Source: JBFGCT01 sp041581055 (GTDB lineage: Bacteria > Actinomycetota > Acidimicrobiia > Acidimicrobiales > Ilumatobacteraceae). Taken from it: 15,654 nucleotides of DNA. A model generated the notes under the pieces. The model was not told the DNA's origin and searched no databases. It worked only from the letters and a program-made list of their open reading frames with translations. Each line of letters starts with the position of its first letter. Within the stretch, counting starts at the first letter, position 1. Both the position numbers and the translations under genes were made by a program. The DNA is taken from positions 1 to 15,654 of the forward strand of contig JBFGCT010000095.1 in NCBI GenBank assembly GCA_041581055.1, in the 5' to 3' direction. Positions 1-9,651 of this stretch are shown here, one piece after another.

Positions 1-467
1 GGAGGGGCGGGAGGGGCGGGCACGGCGGTCGCCACCGACGGCGGGGCGGCAGGGGCGGCAGCGGCGGCAGGGGCGGCAGGGGCGGCCGGCGGCGGCGCCT
101 GCTCGTCGTCGGTCAGCGGCGCGACAGGCGTCGCCTCGCGAATGTCGGGAATCGAGAACGAGAGTCCGGGTTCGGCCGTCGCCGGTTCGTCCGCCGGGAG
201 CGGAAGCGGCGCCGGTGCGACGATCGGGCGGTCGGATGACGCGCCGAGCAGCGGGCTCCCGTCCGACGACGGGGCGCGCTCGGAGTCGCCGCCGAGCGAC
301 GGGATCTCCAGGCGGATCTCGCCGATCCCCGCCGGCGGCGAATCGACCGGCGGCGCGGCCGGATCGGCCTCGGGCGCGGCGGACGCGGCGCGTTCGGCCT
401 CATCGAGGACCGACTCCCATGACATCGTCGGAAGGTCTTTCTTCTGACCTCCATCGAGCAGACTCAT
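1..467 (-). CDS. Unrecognised Ala/Pro-rich protein, N-terminal part (runs off left edge)
   Basis: An open minus-strand frame runs from an ATG at 467 to the left edge without a stop, giving 155 residues. The start reads MSLLDGGQKKDLPTMSWESV and is followed by a short charged, possibly helical stretch (LDEAERAA). After that come about 100 residues of low-complexity Ala/Pro/Asp/Glu sequence ending in Ala-Ala-Pro repeats (tandem DNA repeat at 43-87). No signal peptide, membrane segment or domain is visible, so this is probably a disordered N-terminus leading to a domain outside the window. A second in-frame ATG (codon 15) is an alternative start. There is no clear Shine-Dalgarno before either ATG. 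Promoter-like sequences lie at 496-524 and 474-479. A plus-strand frame at 142-447 shares the same wobble positions, so codon bias cannot separate the two; the minus frame is preferred because it stays open over its whole length and matches its neighbours. Function unknown. Confidence 0.55.
   Translation of the reverse strand, partial: MSLLDGGQKKDLPTMSWESVLDEAERAASAAPEADPAAPPVDSPPAGIGEIRLEIPSLGGDSERAPSSDGSPLLGASSDRPIVAPAPLPLPADEPATAEPGLSFSIPDIREATPVAPLTDDEQAPPPAAPAAPAAAAAPAAPPSVATAVPAPPAP
4..20 (+). other. Potential G-quadruplex motif
   Basis: The plus strand reads GGGGCGGGAGGGGCGGG, that is four runs of at least three G separated by single bases. This meets the standard consensus for a parallel G-quadruplex with 1-nt loops. 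It lies on the template strand of the partial minus-strand gene. Folding is inferred from sequence only. Confidence 0.5.
43..87. repeat. 9-bp tandem repeat encoding Ala-Ala-Pro, five copies
   Basis: The unit GGGGCGGCA occurs at 43-51, 52-60 and 70-78. One-mismatch copies lie at 61-69 (GCGGCGGCA) and 79-87 (GGGGCGGCC). Read on the minus strand in the frame of the partial gene, each unit encodes an Ala-Ala-Pro type triplet. Its 9-bp period preserves the reading frame, so copy number could vary without disrupting the protein. Confidence 0.75.
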
Positions 468-473
468 GACTCG

Positions 474-524
474 AACATCGGCCGATCGCGACCGCAGCTT
501 GAGGAATCGTTGAGAATTCGTCAA
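474..524 (-). promoter_or_regulatory. Candidate promoter of the partial gene at 1-467
   Basis: On the minus strand, TTGACG (519-524, five of six matches to the -35 consensus) lies 17 bp from CAAGCT (496-501, a weak -10). This would start transcription near 489 with a leader of about 22 nt. Alternatively GATGTT (474-479) ends 6 nt before the ATG, the same geometry as at the two divergent starts near 3551 and 3626, which would make the transcript leaderless. The sequence does not decide between the two. Confidence 0.35.
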
Positions 525-553
525 GACGCCGGCGCAGCGCCTCGGAATCGGCC

Positions 554-2501
<1,948 letters not shown>

Positions 2502-2509
<8 letters not shown>

Positions 2510-3551
2510 GACGCGATCGTAGGGCACGCGGCGGCGCGCGCCACTGGGCGACGAGGAAGCCGCCGAGGCCCTGCGGGTCGAGCAGCGCCTCGGACTCGCC
2601 GACACGGCTGCGCATCCGCAGCGCGGCGAGATCGGCCGTCGCCGCCCGCTCATGCCACACCCGGCGGCCCTCCTCGACGAGCTCGCCGATGCCGTGCAGT
2701 TGGAGGAACTGCGACTGCGTGCGGACCGCGTCGGGCTCGGGGAGCTGGTCGAACGGCACGTCGACGGTGATGTCCTGCGTGCCGGGCGCGGCCAGGTAGT
2801 GCTCGCCGCGCTGGTTGTCGCGATACGTGCGGAGCCATTCCCGCCACGGACGCTGCGCCAGCGCACCTGTGCGGGCGACGCCGTAGTCGGCGACGACGAC
2901 CGAGCCGGCCTGGACGAGCCGGCGGGCGTCGGCAACGTGTGCCGCGGCCCGGTCGATCAACGGGGCGCGGGCGCCGTGGGCGGCAGCCGGCGGAAGGCCG
3001 CCGGGAACGGGGTCGAACGGGGCCGACAGCACCTCGACGAAGCGGCCCTCGGCGTCCAGCTCCACGAACGCCTCGCGCCAGCCGCCGTCGAACACGGCGA
3101 GCCGGAACGGCAGGTTGTCGAGCAGCTCGTTGGCGATCACCACCCCGTCGAACGGCCCCGCCGGCAGCGCCGCGGTGGACACGACGCCGTCGGGATGGCG
3201 GGCTCGCTGGCGGGCGGACAGCTCGACGGCGACATAGCGCAGGGCGGGCGCGCAGGCCGGACCCGCGGCGAGGATCGAGCGGGCCAGCGTCCCCGGTCCG
3301 GCGCCGGCGTCGACCACCGTGAACGGCTGCGGGCGTCCGATCCGCTCCCACTCCGCGTCGAGGTACCGGGCCAGCACGGCGCCGTACAGGGGCCCGACCT
3401 CGGGCGACGTCAGAAAATCCCCCCGGCGCCCCGCCGCGCCGCCGTCGGGCCGCGTGTAGAACCCCTCGGTTCCGTACAACGCAAGCTCCATGAACCGCTC
3501 GAACGGGATCGCGCCCGACGACGCCACGGCCTCCCGGATCTCGTCGGTCAC
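2502..3551 (-). CDS. MidA/COG1565 family SAM-dependent methyltransferase
   Basis: A 349-residue cytoplasmic protein of the MidA/NDUFAF7 (DUF185) family of class I SAM methyltransferases. Signature blocks: GDFLTSPEVGPLYG at 44-57; the SAM-binding glycine motif VVDAGAGPGTLAR at 79-91; an acidic residue ending the next strand (YVAVEL, 106-111); and the family hallmark ANELLDNLPF at 140-149. Eukaryotic NDUFAF7 methylates an arginine of a complex I subunit; the substrate of bacterial members is generally unknown, so no substrate is assigned. The start is GTG at 3551, with no Shine-Dalgarno; a -10-like CATGAT lies 6 nt upstream, so a leaderless mRNA is possible. The stop overlaps the acs start, so the two are probably one operon. 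nuoM-nuoN lie in the same window, but about 10 kb away and in another unit. Confidence 0.9.
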
Positions 3552-3572
3552 CGGGGAATCATGCCATCCCCG
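3552..3572. promoter_or_regulatory. Dyad around the methyltransferase -10 region (candidate operator)
   Basis: The arms CGGGGA (3552-3557) and TCCCCG (3567-3572) form a perfect 6-bp inverted repeat with a 9-nt spacer. The minus-strand -10-like hexamer CATGAT (3558-3563) lies inside the spacer, 6 nt before the GTG start at 3551. This position suits a repressor site or a short hairpin. The arms are short in GC-rich DNA, so chance is a real alternative. Confidence 0.3.
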
Positions 3573-3613
3573 TGGCCGCCAGAAGTCGGACGGGCGCCGC
3601 CGCTCGACGGGTC

Positions 3614-3619
3614 TACGCT
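3614..3619 (+). promoter_or_regulatory. -10-like element, leaderless start of the receptor kinase
   Basis: TACGCT fits the actinobacterial TAnnnT -10 pattern and ends exactly 6 nt before the GTG at 3626, the geometry of a leaderless transcript. No convincing -35 hexamer lies 16-18 bp upstream. The GTG at 3626 has no Shine-Dalgarno, consistent with leaderless initiation. Confidence 0.4.
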
Positions 3620-3625
3620 CGTGAC

Positions 3626-6232
3626 GTGGTTGGTCGCGACGATGTGCCCACCATCGCCGGCATCGAAGGACTCGAGCTGATCGGCCGGGGAGGCTTCGCG
3701 GTGGTGTACCGCGGCCGTCAACCGGCGTTTCGGCGCGACGTCGCGGTGAAGGTGCTCCTGCGCTCCGGGCTCGGCGCCGACGATCGGCGCCGCTTCGACC
3801 GTGAGTGCCAGGCGATGGGGGCGCTCTCCGAACACCCGGGGATCGTCACGCTGTACGACGCCGGGTTCACCGCCGACGAGCGCCCATACCTGGTCATGGC
3901 GTACGTCCGGGATGGGACGCTCGCCGATCGGCTCGCCGCCCGCGGCCCGATGGGCTGGCAGGAGGCGACCGGTCTCGGCGTCCGGCTGGCCGGGGCGCTC
4001 GAGACCGCGCACCTGGCGGGCGTGCTGCACCGCGACATCAAGCCGGCCAACGTGCTGCGCGCCGAGTACGGCGAGCAGCTCAGCGACTTCGGGATCGCCC
4101 GGATCGCCGGCGGGCACGAGACGCGCAGCGGGCTGATCACCGCGTCGGTCGCCCACGCCGCCCCCGAGATCCTCGATGGGGCGACACCGACCCGCCAGGC
4201 CGACGTGTACGCCCTCGCCTCCACGCTCTACGAGGCGCTCACCGGCCGCCCGGCGTTCGTGCGCGACACCGACGAGGGTCTGCTCCCGTTGATCCGACGG
4301 GTGGTCACCGACGACCCACCGGACCTGCGCGAGCGCGAGATCCCCGACCCGGTCGCGCTGGTCATCGAGAAGGCGATGGCGAAGGATCCCGCCGATCGGC
4401 ACGCGACCGCCCGGGAGTTCGGCCTCGCGCTGCGCGGCGCCCAGGCGGTGCTCGGCATCCACGTCACCGACCTCGTGGTCGTCAGGAGCCGCGACGACGG
4501 CCCGGAAGTGGCGGGCGAGCCGGAGGGCGCCGCACCGGACGCGATCGGTCCGCCCGGCGACGTCACCACCGACGTCTCCGTCCCCCCGCCGGACCCGCCC
4601 GCCGTCACTCCGCTCACGGAGACGACGACCCGGGAGGTGCCCCCGACGCACGGCGGGCCGCCGAGCGCGGACGTCGACGACGACGGGCCGGGCGGCGGCG
4701 CCGGGAAGGCCGCCCTCGTCGCCGGCGTGTTGCTGGCCCTGATCGCGCTGATCGTCGGGCTCATCGTCATCACGGGCGACGACAGGCGGGATCCGTCGAC
4801 CGAACCGACGATTCCGGGTACCGCCGCCCCCGGCGCCTCCACCGAGACCGACGCGACGGACGTGGCGACCACGGCGGCCACGACCGAGACGACCGATCCG
4901 ACCGAGAACGGGAGCACGCCGGTGACGACCGTCGCCGACCCGCCACCGGACCCCGGGCTGAGAGTGGGCATCGTCGCCCCGGCGGTCGATCCAACCCACC
5001 CGATTCACGCCGGCGTGCAGCGGGCCGCCGACGAGCTCGGGTTCCCCTTCGACCCCGGAGACCCACAGACGCCGCAGGACACGTCGATCTTCGACCACAT
5101 CGCCAACGGCCAGAACACGATCGTTGCCCTGGCGCCGGACCCCTACCGGCAGGGCACGGTCGACGCGGTGCTCACGTCGGCCGCCGCCCATCCCGAGGTG
5201 AACTTCATCGTGATCGGCGCCGAGGTCCACGCTCCGAACGTCGCCTCGTTCACCTTCGCCGACAACGACGGTTCCTACCTGGTCGGCGCGGCCGCGGCGC
5301 GGATGTCGACGACCGGCCGAGTCGGCTTCATCGGCGGTGCGGACGACGAGCACGTCCGCCGGTACGAGGCCGGATTCGTCGCCGGCGTCAGGGGCGTCGA
5401 CCCGACGGTCCAGATCGACGTGCGGTACCCGCCGGGCCCGGGCCAGTTCTTCGACGAGGCCGCCGAGGCCGAGCGCGCCACCGAGCTGTACGCGGCCGGC
5501 GCCGACGTCGTCTACCACGCCGGAACGACCGGCGCCGGCCTGTTCGACGTCGCCTCCGCCACGGGGAACTGGGCGATCGGCGTCGACGTCGACCAGGCCG
5601 TCGCCGTCCCAGAAGTCGGCGCGGCGATCCTCACCTCGATGACACGGCCGTACGACACGGTCGTCCACAGTGCGCTGCTGGCCGCCGCCGACGGCGCTCT
5701 CCCGACCGGCGTGCAGCTGGTCGGCGTCGACGGCGGGGTCGGGTTCACGACGACGGGCGGGCACATCGACGCGATCGCCCCCGAGCTCGGGGCGCTCGCC
5801 GCCGACATCACGGCGCGCAACGTCATCGTCCCCGACGACGTGGAGGCGCGGGCGCTCGCCCCGCTCGGCCCCGACTGCCCGCCGGAGGGGTGCCGGATCC
5901 GCATCGTCCGCACCGAGCCGGCCGGGTCGGAGCTGCTCCTGACGCTCGAGGCGAACTGGGTGCTCGACGTCGGCGGGATGCACGCCCACTACTTCTGGTC
6001 GCCGCGCTACACCGCCGAGCAGGTCGGCACCGACTCCGCAGCCCGATTCGGGGTGACCGTCGGCGATTGGGACCTCGACGACGCCTACCCGCAGTACACC
6101 ACCAGGGGGTCGGTGTCGCTGGCCGGCCTCGGCGACGACACCGAGATGATCTGCGTGACCGCCGCCGACGCCGGACACAACGTCCTCGACCCGGCGCTGT
6201 TCTCCTGCGCCGGCTTCCCATCGGTCGATTGA
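3626..6232 (+). CDS. Transmembrane Ser/Thr protein kinase with extracellular PnrA/BMP-type ligand-binding domain
   Basis: A receptor-like kinase of 868 residues from this start. The intracellular kinase domain spans about 15-272: glycine loop IGRGGFAVVY, Lys42 in VAVKVL, catalytic HRDIKPAN with Asp137, DFG at 154-156 and APE at 179-181. An acidic/Pro-rich juxtamembrane linker leads to one membrane helix (about 361-383), then a Thr-rich outer linker. Residues about 446-737 match the Bmp/PnrA basic membrane protein family of nucleoside-binding lipoproteins: opening RVGIVAP, DGSYLVGAAAARM, RVGFIGG, a GADVVYHAGTTGAG segment and IGVDVDQ. The last 130 residues form a separate domain with four Cys (751, 756, 843, 861) and GMHAHYFW. 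GTG at 3626 is preferred (-10-like TACGCT 6 nt upstream; kinase fold starts about 15 residues in); GTG at 3572 (886 residues) or 3644 are alternatives. Kinase assignment is firm, the BMP assignment strong, the ligand unknown. It faces gdhA tail to tail. Confidence 0.92.
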   Translation: MVGRDDVPTIAGIEGLELIGRGGFAVVYRGRQPAFRRDVAVKVLLRSGLGADDRRRFDRECQAMGALSEHPGIVTLYDAGFTADERPYLVMAYVRDGTLADRLAARGPMGWQEATGLGVRLAGALETAHLAGVLHRDIKPANVLRAEYGEQLSDFGIARIAGGHETRSGLITASVAHAAPEILDGATPTRQADVYALASTLYEALTGRPAFVRDTDEGLLPLIRRVVTDDPPDLREREIPDPVALVIEKAMAKDPADRHATAREFGLALRGAQAVLGIHVTDLVVVRSRDDGPEVAGEPEGAAPDAIGPPGDVTTDVSVPPPDPPAVTPLTETTTREVPPTHGGPPSADVDDDGPGGGAGKAALVAGVLLALIALIVGLIVITGDDRRDPSTEPTIPGTAAPGASTETDATDVATTAATTETTDPTENGSTPVTTVADPPPDPGLRVGIVAPAVDPTHPIHAGVQRAADELGFPFDPGDPQTPQDTSIFDHIANGQNTIVALAPDPYRQGTVDAVLTSAAAHPEVNFIVIGAEVHAPNVASFTFADNDGSYLVGAAAARMSTTGRVGFIGGADDEHVRRYEAGFVAGVRGVDPTVQIDVRYPPGPGQFFDEAAEAERATELYAAGADVVYHAGTTGAGLFDVASATGNWAIGVDVDQAVAVPEVGAAILTSMTRPYDTVVHSALLAAADGALPTGVQLVGVDGGVGFTTTGGHIDAIAPELGALAADITARNVIVPDDVEARALAPLGPDCPPEGCRIRIVRTEPAGSELLLTLEANWVLDVGGMHAHYFWSPRYTAEQVGTDSAARFGVTVGDWDLDDAYPQYTTRGSVSLAGLGDDTEMICVTAADAGHNVLDPALFSCAGFPSVD

Positions 6233-6250
6233 CGCCGGCGCTCGCCGGCG
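6233..6250. terminator. GC-rich hairpin between convergent genes
   Basis: CGCCGGCGCTCGCCGGCG directly follows the kinase stop codon. It can form a 7-bp stem (CGCCGGC/GCCGGCG) with a GCTC loop. It sits in the 35-bp gap between the converging kinase and gdhA ends and could serve both strands. There is no T-tract on either side, so strong intrinsic termination is uncertain. Confidence 0.4.
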
Positions 6251-6267
6251 CGCCGTCCCGAGGCCCG

Positions 6268-7557
6268 TCACTCGACCGAGAAGAACCGGTGCGTGCCCTT
6301 CGCCTGCACCGCCGCGCCGAGCCGCCCGAGGGCGTGGACGTAGGCCGCGGTGCGCAGATCGATGTCGCGTGTGGTGGCGAGGTCGTAGACGTCCTGGGCG
6401 GCGAGGGTCATCACGTCGGCCAGGCGGTCGGCGACCTGACGCTCGGTCCACTGCAGCCCGTTGCGGTTCTGCACCCACTCGAAGTAGCTGACCGTGACGC
6501 CGCCGGCGTTGGCCAGGATGTCGGGGACGACGCGCACGCCGTTGCCGGCGAGGATCGGGTCGGCATCGGGGCTGGTCGGCCCGTTGGCGACCTCGACGAT
6601 CGTGTTCGCCGAGATCCGGGCGGCGTTGTCCGCGGTGATCTGGTTCTCGAGCGCGGCGGGGACCAGCACGTCGATCTCGTCAAGCTCGAGCAACTGGTCG
6701 TTGGTGATCTGGTCGGCCTCGACGAACTCGCACACCGAGCCCTCGCAGTACACCGCCTGCAGACGGCGCGACTCGTTCTTCATGTGGATCAGGCTGGGCA
6801 CGTCGAAGCCCTCGTCGCGATAGATCCCACCCTGCGAGTCGCTGACCGCGACGACGCGGTAGCCGTCCGCGGCGAGCAGGCGGGCGACGGCCTGCCCACC
6901 GTTGCCGAAGCCCTGGACGGCGACGCGCACCTGGTCCGCCTCCCAGCCGAGCCGATGCTCGAGCACCTTGAGGCAGTGGTAGGCGCCCCGGCCGGTCGCG
7001 TCGCTGCGGCCGACGCTCCCGCCGAGCTCGATCGGCTTGCCGGTGAACGCCCCGGGTTCGTGGCGCCGGACGATCTTGGCGAACTCGTCGGTCATCCAAC
7101 CCATCACCATCGCGTTCGTGTACACGTCGGGGGCCGGGATGTCGGTCTCCGCGCCGATGTGGTCGGCGATCTGTTCGACGAACGACCGGCTGAGCCGCTC
7201 GAGCTCGAGCCGCGACAGCTCCTTCGGGTTGACGGCGACCCCACCCTTCCCGCCGCCGAACGGGACGCCGACGACCGCGCACTTGAGCGTCATCCACAGC
7301 GCCAGCGCCGTGACCTCGGCGCGGGTCACCGCCGGATGGAAGCGGATGCCGCCCTTGGTCGGCCCCCGCGCGTCGTTGTGCCGCACCCGGTACCCGCGGA
7401 ACACGCGCAGCGATCCGTCGTCCATCCGCAGCGGGACGGCCACCTCGAGCGACGCCTTCGGATGCTGGAGCAGCTCGAGCACCTCCGGGTCGAGATCATC
7501 GGCGTGCTCGGCCGCCTCGAGCAGCCGCCGGACCGCGTCGTCGAACAGGTCGGTCAT
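6268..7557 (-). CDS. gdhA: Glutamate dehydrogenase (Glu/Leu/Phe/Val dehydrogenase family)
   Basis: Oxidatively deaminates glutamate to 2-oxoglutarate and ammonium, or the reverse, linking carbon and nitrogen metabolism. At 429 residues it has the length of hexameric catabolic-type bacterial GDHs. Visible motifs: PTKGGIRFHP at 66-75 (substrate binding), the active-site segment PFGGGKGGV at 99-107 with catalytic Lys104, DIPAPDV at 139-145, and the Rossmann motif GFGNGG at 216-221 followed by VVAVSDS with Asp240. This acidic residue at the end of the second strand usually favours NAD over NADP, so NAD use is inferred. The ATG at 7557 is preceded by a strong GGAGGA. It lies 25 bp after the FHA gene and probably belongs to the same transcript. 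A Leu or Phe dehydrogenase is less likely because of length and the DIPAPDV/GGGKGG context. Confidence 0.93.
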   Translation of the reverse strand: MTDLFDDAVRRLLEAAEHADDLDPEVLELLQHPKASLEVAVPLRMDDGSLRVFRGYRVRHNDARGPTKGGIRFHPAVTRAEVTALALWMTLKCAVVGVPFGGGKGGVAVNPKELSRLELERLSRSFVEQIADHIGAETDIPAPDVYTNAMVMGWMTDEFAKIVRRHEPGAFTGKPIELGGSVGRSDATGRGAYHCLKVLEHRLGWEADQVRVAVQGFGNGGQAVARLLAADGYRVVAVSDSQGGIYRDEGFDVPSLIHMKNESRRLQAVYCEGSVCEFVEADQITNDQLLELDEIDVLVPAALENQITADNAARISANTIVEVANGPTSPDADPILAGNGVRVVPDILANAGGVTVSYFEWVQNRNGLQWTERQVADRLADVMTLAAQDVYDLATTRDIDLRTAAYVHALGRLGAAVQAKGTHRFFSVE

Positions 7558-7560
7558 CGT

Positions 7561-7566
7561 TCCTCC
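7561..7566 (-). promoter_or_regulatory. Ribosome binding site of gdhA
   Basis: GGAGGA on the minus strand lies just 3 nt from the ATG at 7557. It is the strongest Shine-Dalgarno in this gene cluster and confirms the gdhA start. It also marks gdhA as independently translated, unlike the overlapped genes upstream. Confidence 0.75.
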
Positions 7567-7582
7567 GGGATCGATCGGGCGC

Positions 7583-8847
7583 TCACCGCACGTGATGTTC
7601 GTTGTAGACGAATGAGCGGTCGCCGAGGTGGACGATCGCCCCGCTGTGCAGCACGGCGCGCTCGCCGGCGGCCAGCGGGCGGCGCGGCTCGTCGGGCCCG
7701 GCCTGGATGACGGTCCGGTTGCGGCTCCCGAGGTCGCTGATCAGCACGTCCCAATCGACCAGCTCCAGGAGCGCGTGACGGCGCGAGACGCTCTGGGCGA
7801 CGTCGGAGATCACGAACGGGGCCGCCTCGCCGCGTTGAACCCGCTCGTCGAGCACCGGATCCCTCCCGAGCACGGTGTTCCAGCGAACGGTGAGCGTCGC
7901 GCCGTCGTCGAGCGTCAACACGCCGAGCGGTGGCCGGGGGCCGGTGGTCAGCACCTTTGTGTGGCTCGCCCCCATCTTGACGCCGGTTCGCGAGCAGTAC
8001 CTCGCGTCCGGATGGTTGAAGAACCCGCGCGGGGAGAAGACGCCGATCACCTGCACCGGGCGCTCGTACGCTGGAACCTCGTCGGCGGCGGGGGCCGTCG
8101 GCGCGTCGCCGGCGATCGGCAGCGGCGCCCGGCCGGTGAGATCGACGCCGGTCGTCAACGGCACCGATTCGACCGGGGCGACGTCGCCCCCACTTGACTC
8201 GCCCTGGTCGTCCGGCCCGACCGCGGCCATCGGACCGGTCGAATCCGACTCGCCGTCCGCGTCGGGTCCGGCGGCGTGGGGCAGCGGGCCGTCGGGTGGC
8301 GCGGGCGGCGCCGTGGCCGCGTCGTCGGGCATCGGCGGATCGAGCGCGCCGGCGACGGGTGACCCGGTTGGCGCGGGCGGCGCACCCGTCGGCGCCGAGA
8401 CGACGACGCCGTCGCCGCGCACGCTGCCGGCGTCGAGCCGGTTCCACGCCGCGAGCGCGGGCACCGGGTCGCCGACAGGGACGATGGCGAACCCCTCGAC
8501 GCGCGGAACCGTGGTCGACACGCCGAGCACGTGATCGGACCCACTCACCCGGTCGGAGCGCCGCACCAGTTCGAGGTCGCCGAACAGGAACACCTCGGCG
8601 GCGACGCCCTCGCCGTGGTCGTCGGCGTCGAGCGTCACGACGGCGACCGCGGGCGGGTCGGTTTCGGCCAAGACGTGGCGGGCCAATTGCCGGACCCGAC
8701 GCGCGCCGTCGTGCGTCGAGATCGTGTCGATCAGGCGGTCGGGGAGCTCGGGCGACACCGCCGACGGCACGCTGATCACCAGCACCGTCGGCCCGCGCCG
8801 GACGACGATCCCGTCGCCCGGGATCACGCCCACGTGCGTCGCCCCGG

Positions 8848-8851
<4 letters not shown>
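7583..8851 (-). CDS. FHA-domain protein with degenerate zinc-ribbon-like segment
   Basis: A 422-residue cytoplasmic phosphothreonine reader. The C-terminal FHA domain (about 305-416) carries GRDP at 329-332, SRRHA at 356-360 and DLGSRNRT at 373-380, the conserved phosphopeptide-binding residues. An N-terminal domain (1-150), starting VGVIPGDGIVVRRGPTVLVIS, I do not recognise; it resembles the N-termini of other actinobacterial FHA proteins. Residues 151-262 are a disordered Pro/Ala/Asp linker. Residues 268-293 (IGVFSPRGFFNHPDARYC and onward) look like the short zinc-ribbon motif that precedes FHA domains in related proteins, but only Cys286 of the expected ligands remains. Starts with GTG at 8851, overlapping the kinase stop by GTGA, so kinase and reader are translationally coupled. 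Its partner is presumably a protein phosphorylated by that kinase. Confidence 0.88.

Positions 8852-9647
<796 letters not shown>

Positions 9648-9651
<4 letters not shown>

Noticed and set aside
142..447. Plus-strand Ser/Gly/Ala-rich open frame opposite the partial gene
   Set aside because: It shares wobble positions with the minus frame, so codon bias does not help, but it is short and has no supporting context. The minus frame is open from a start codon to the window edge.
2510..2935. N-terminal extension of acs by 142 residues
   Set aside because: The extension is Ser/Arg/Ala-rich and overlaps the methyltransferase coding sequence; the family begins at the ATG at 2509.
3548..6478. Long minus-strand open frame (about 976 codons) opposite the receptor kinase
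   Set aside because: It is antisense to a kinase with intact motifs and has Arg/Gly/Asp-rich sequence with no domain, so it is a shadow.
3805..7710. Very long plus-strand open frame (about 1300 codons) across the receptor kinase and gdhA
   Set aside because: It is Arg-rich out-of-frame translation of the kinase and then antisense gdhA, an artefact of GC-rich DNA with few stops. The real genes in other frames have clear domains.
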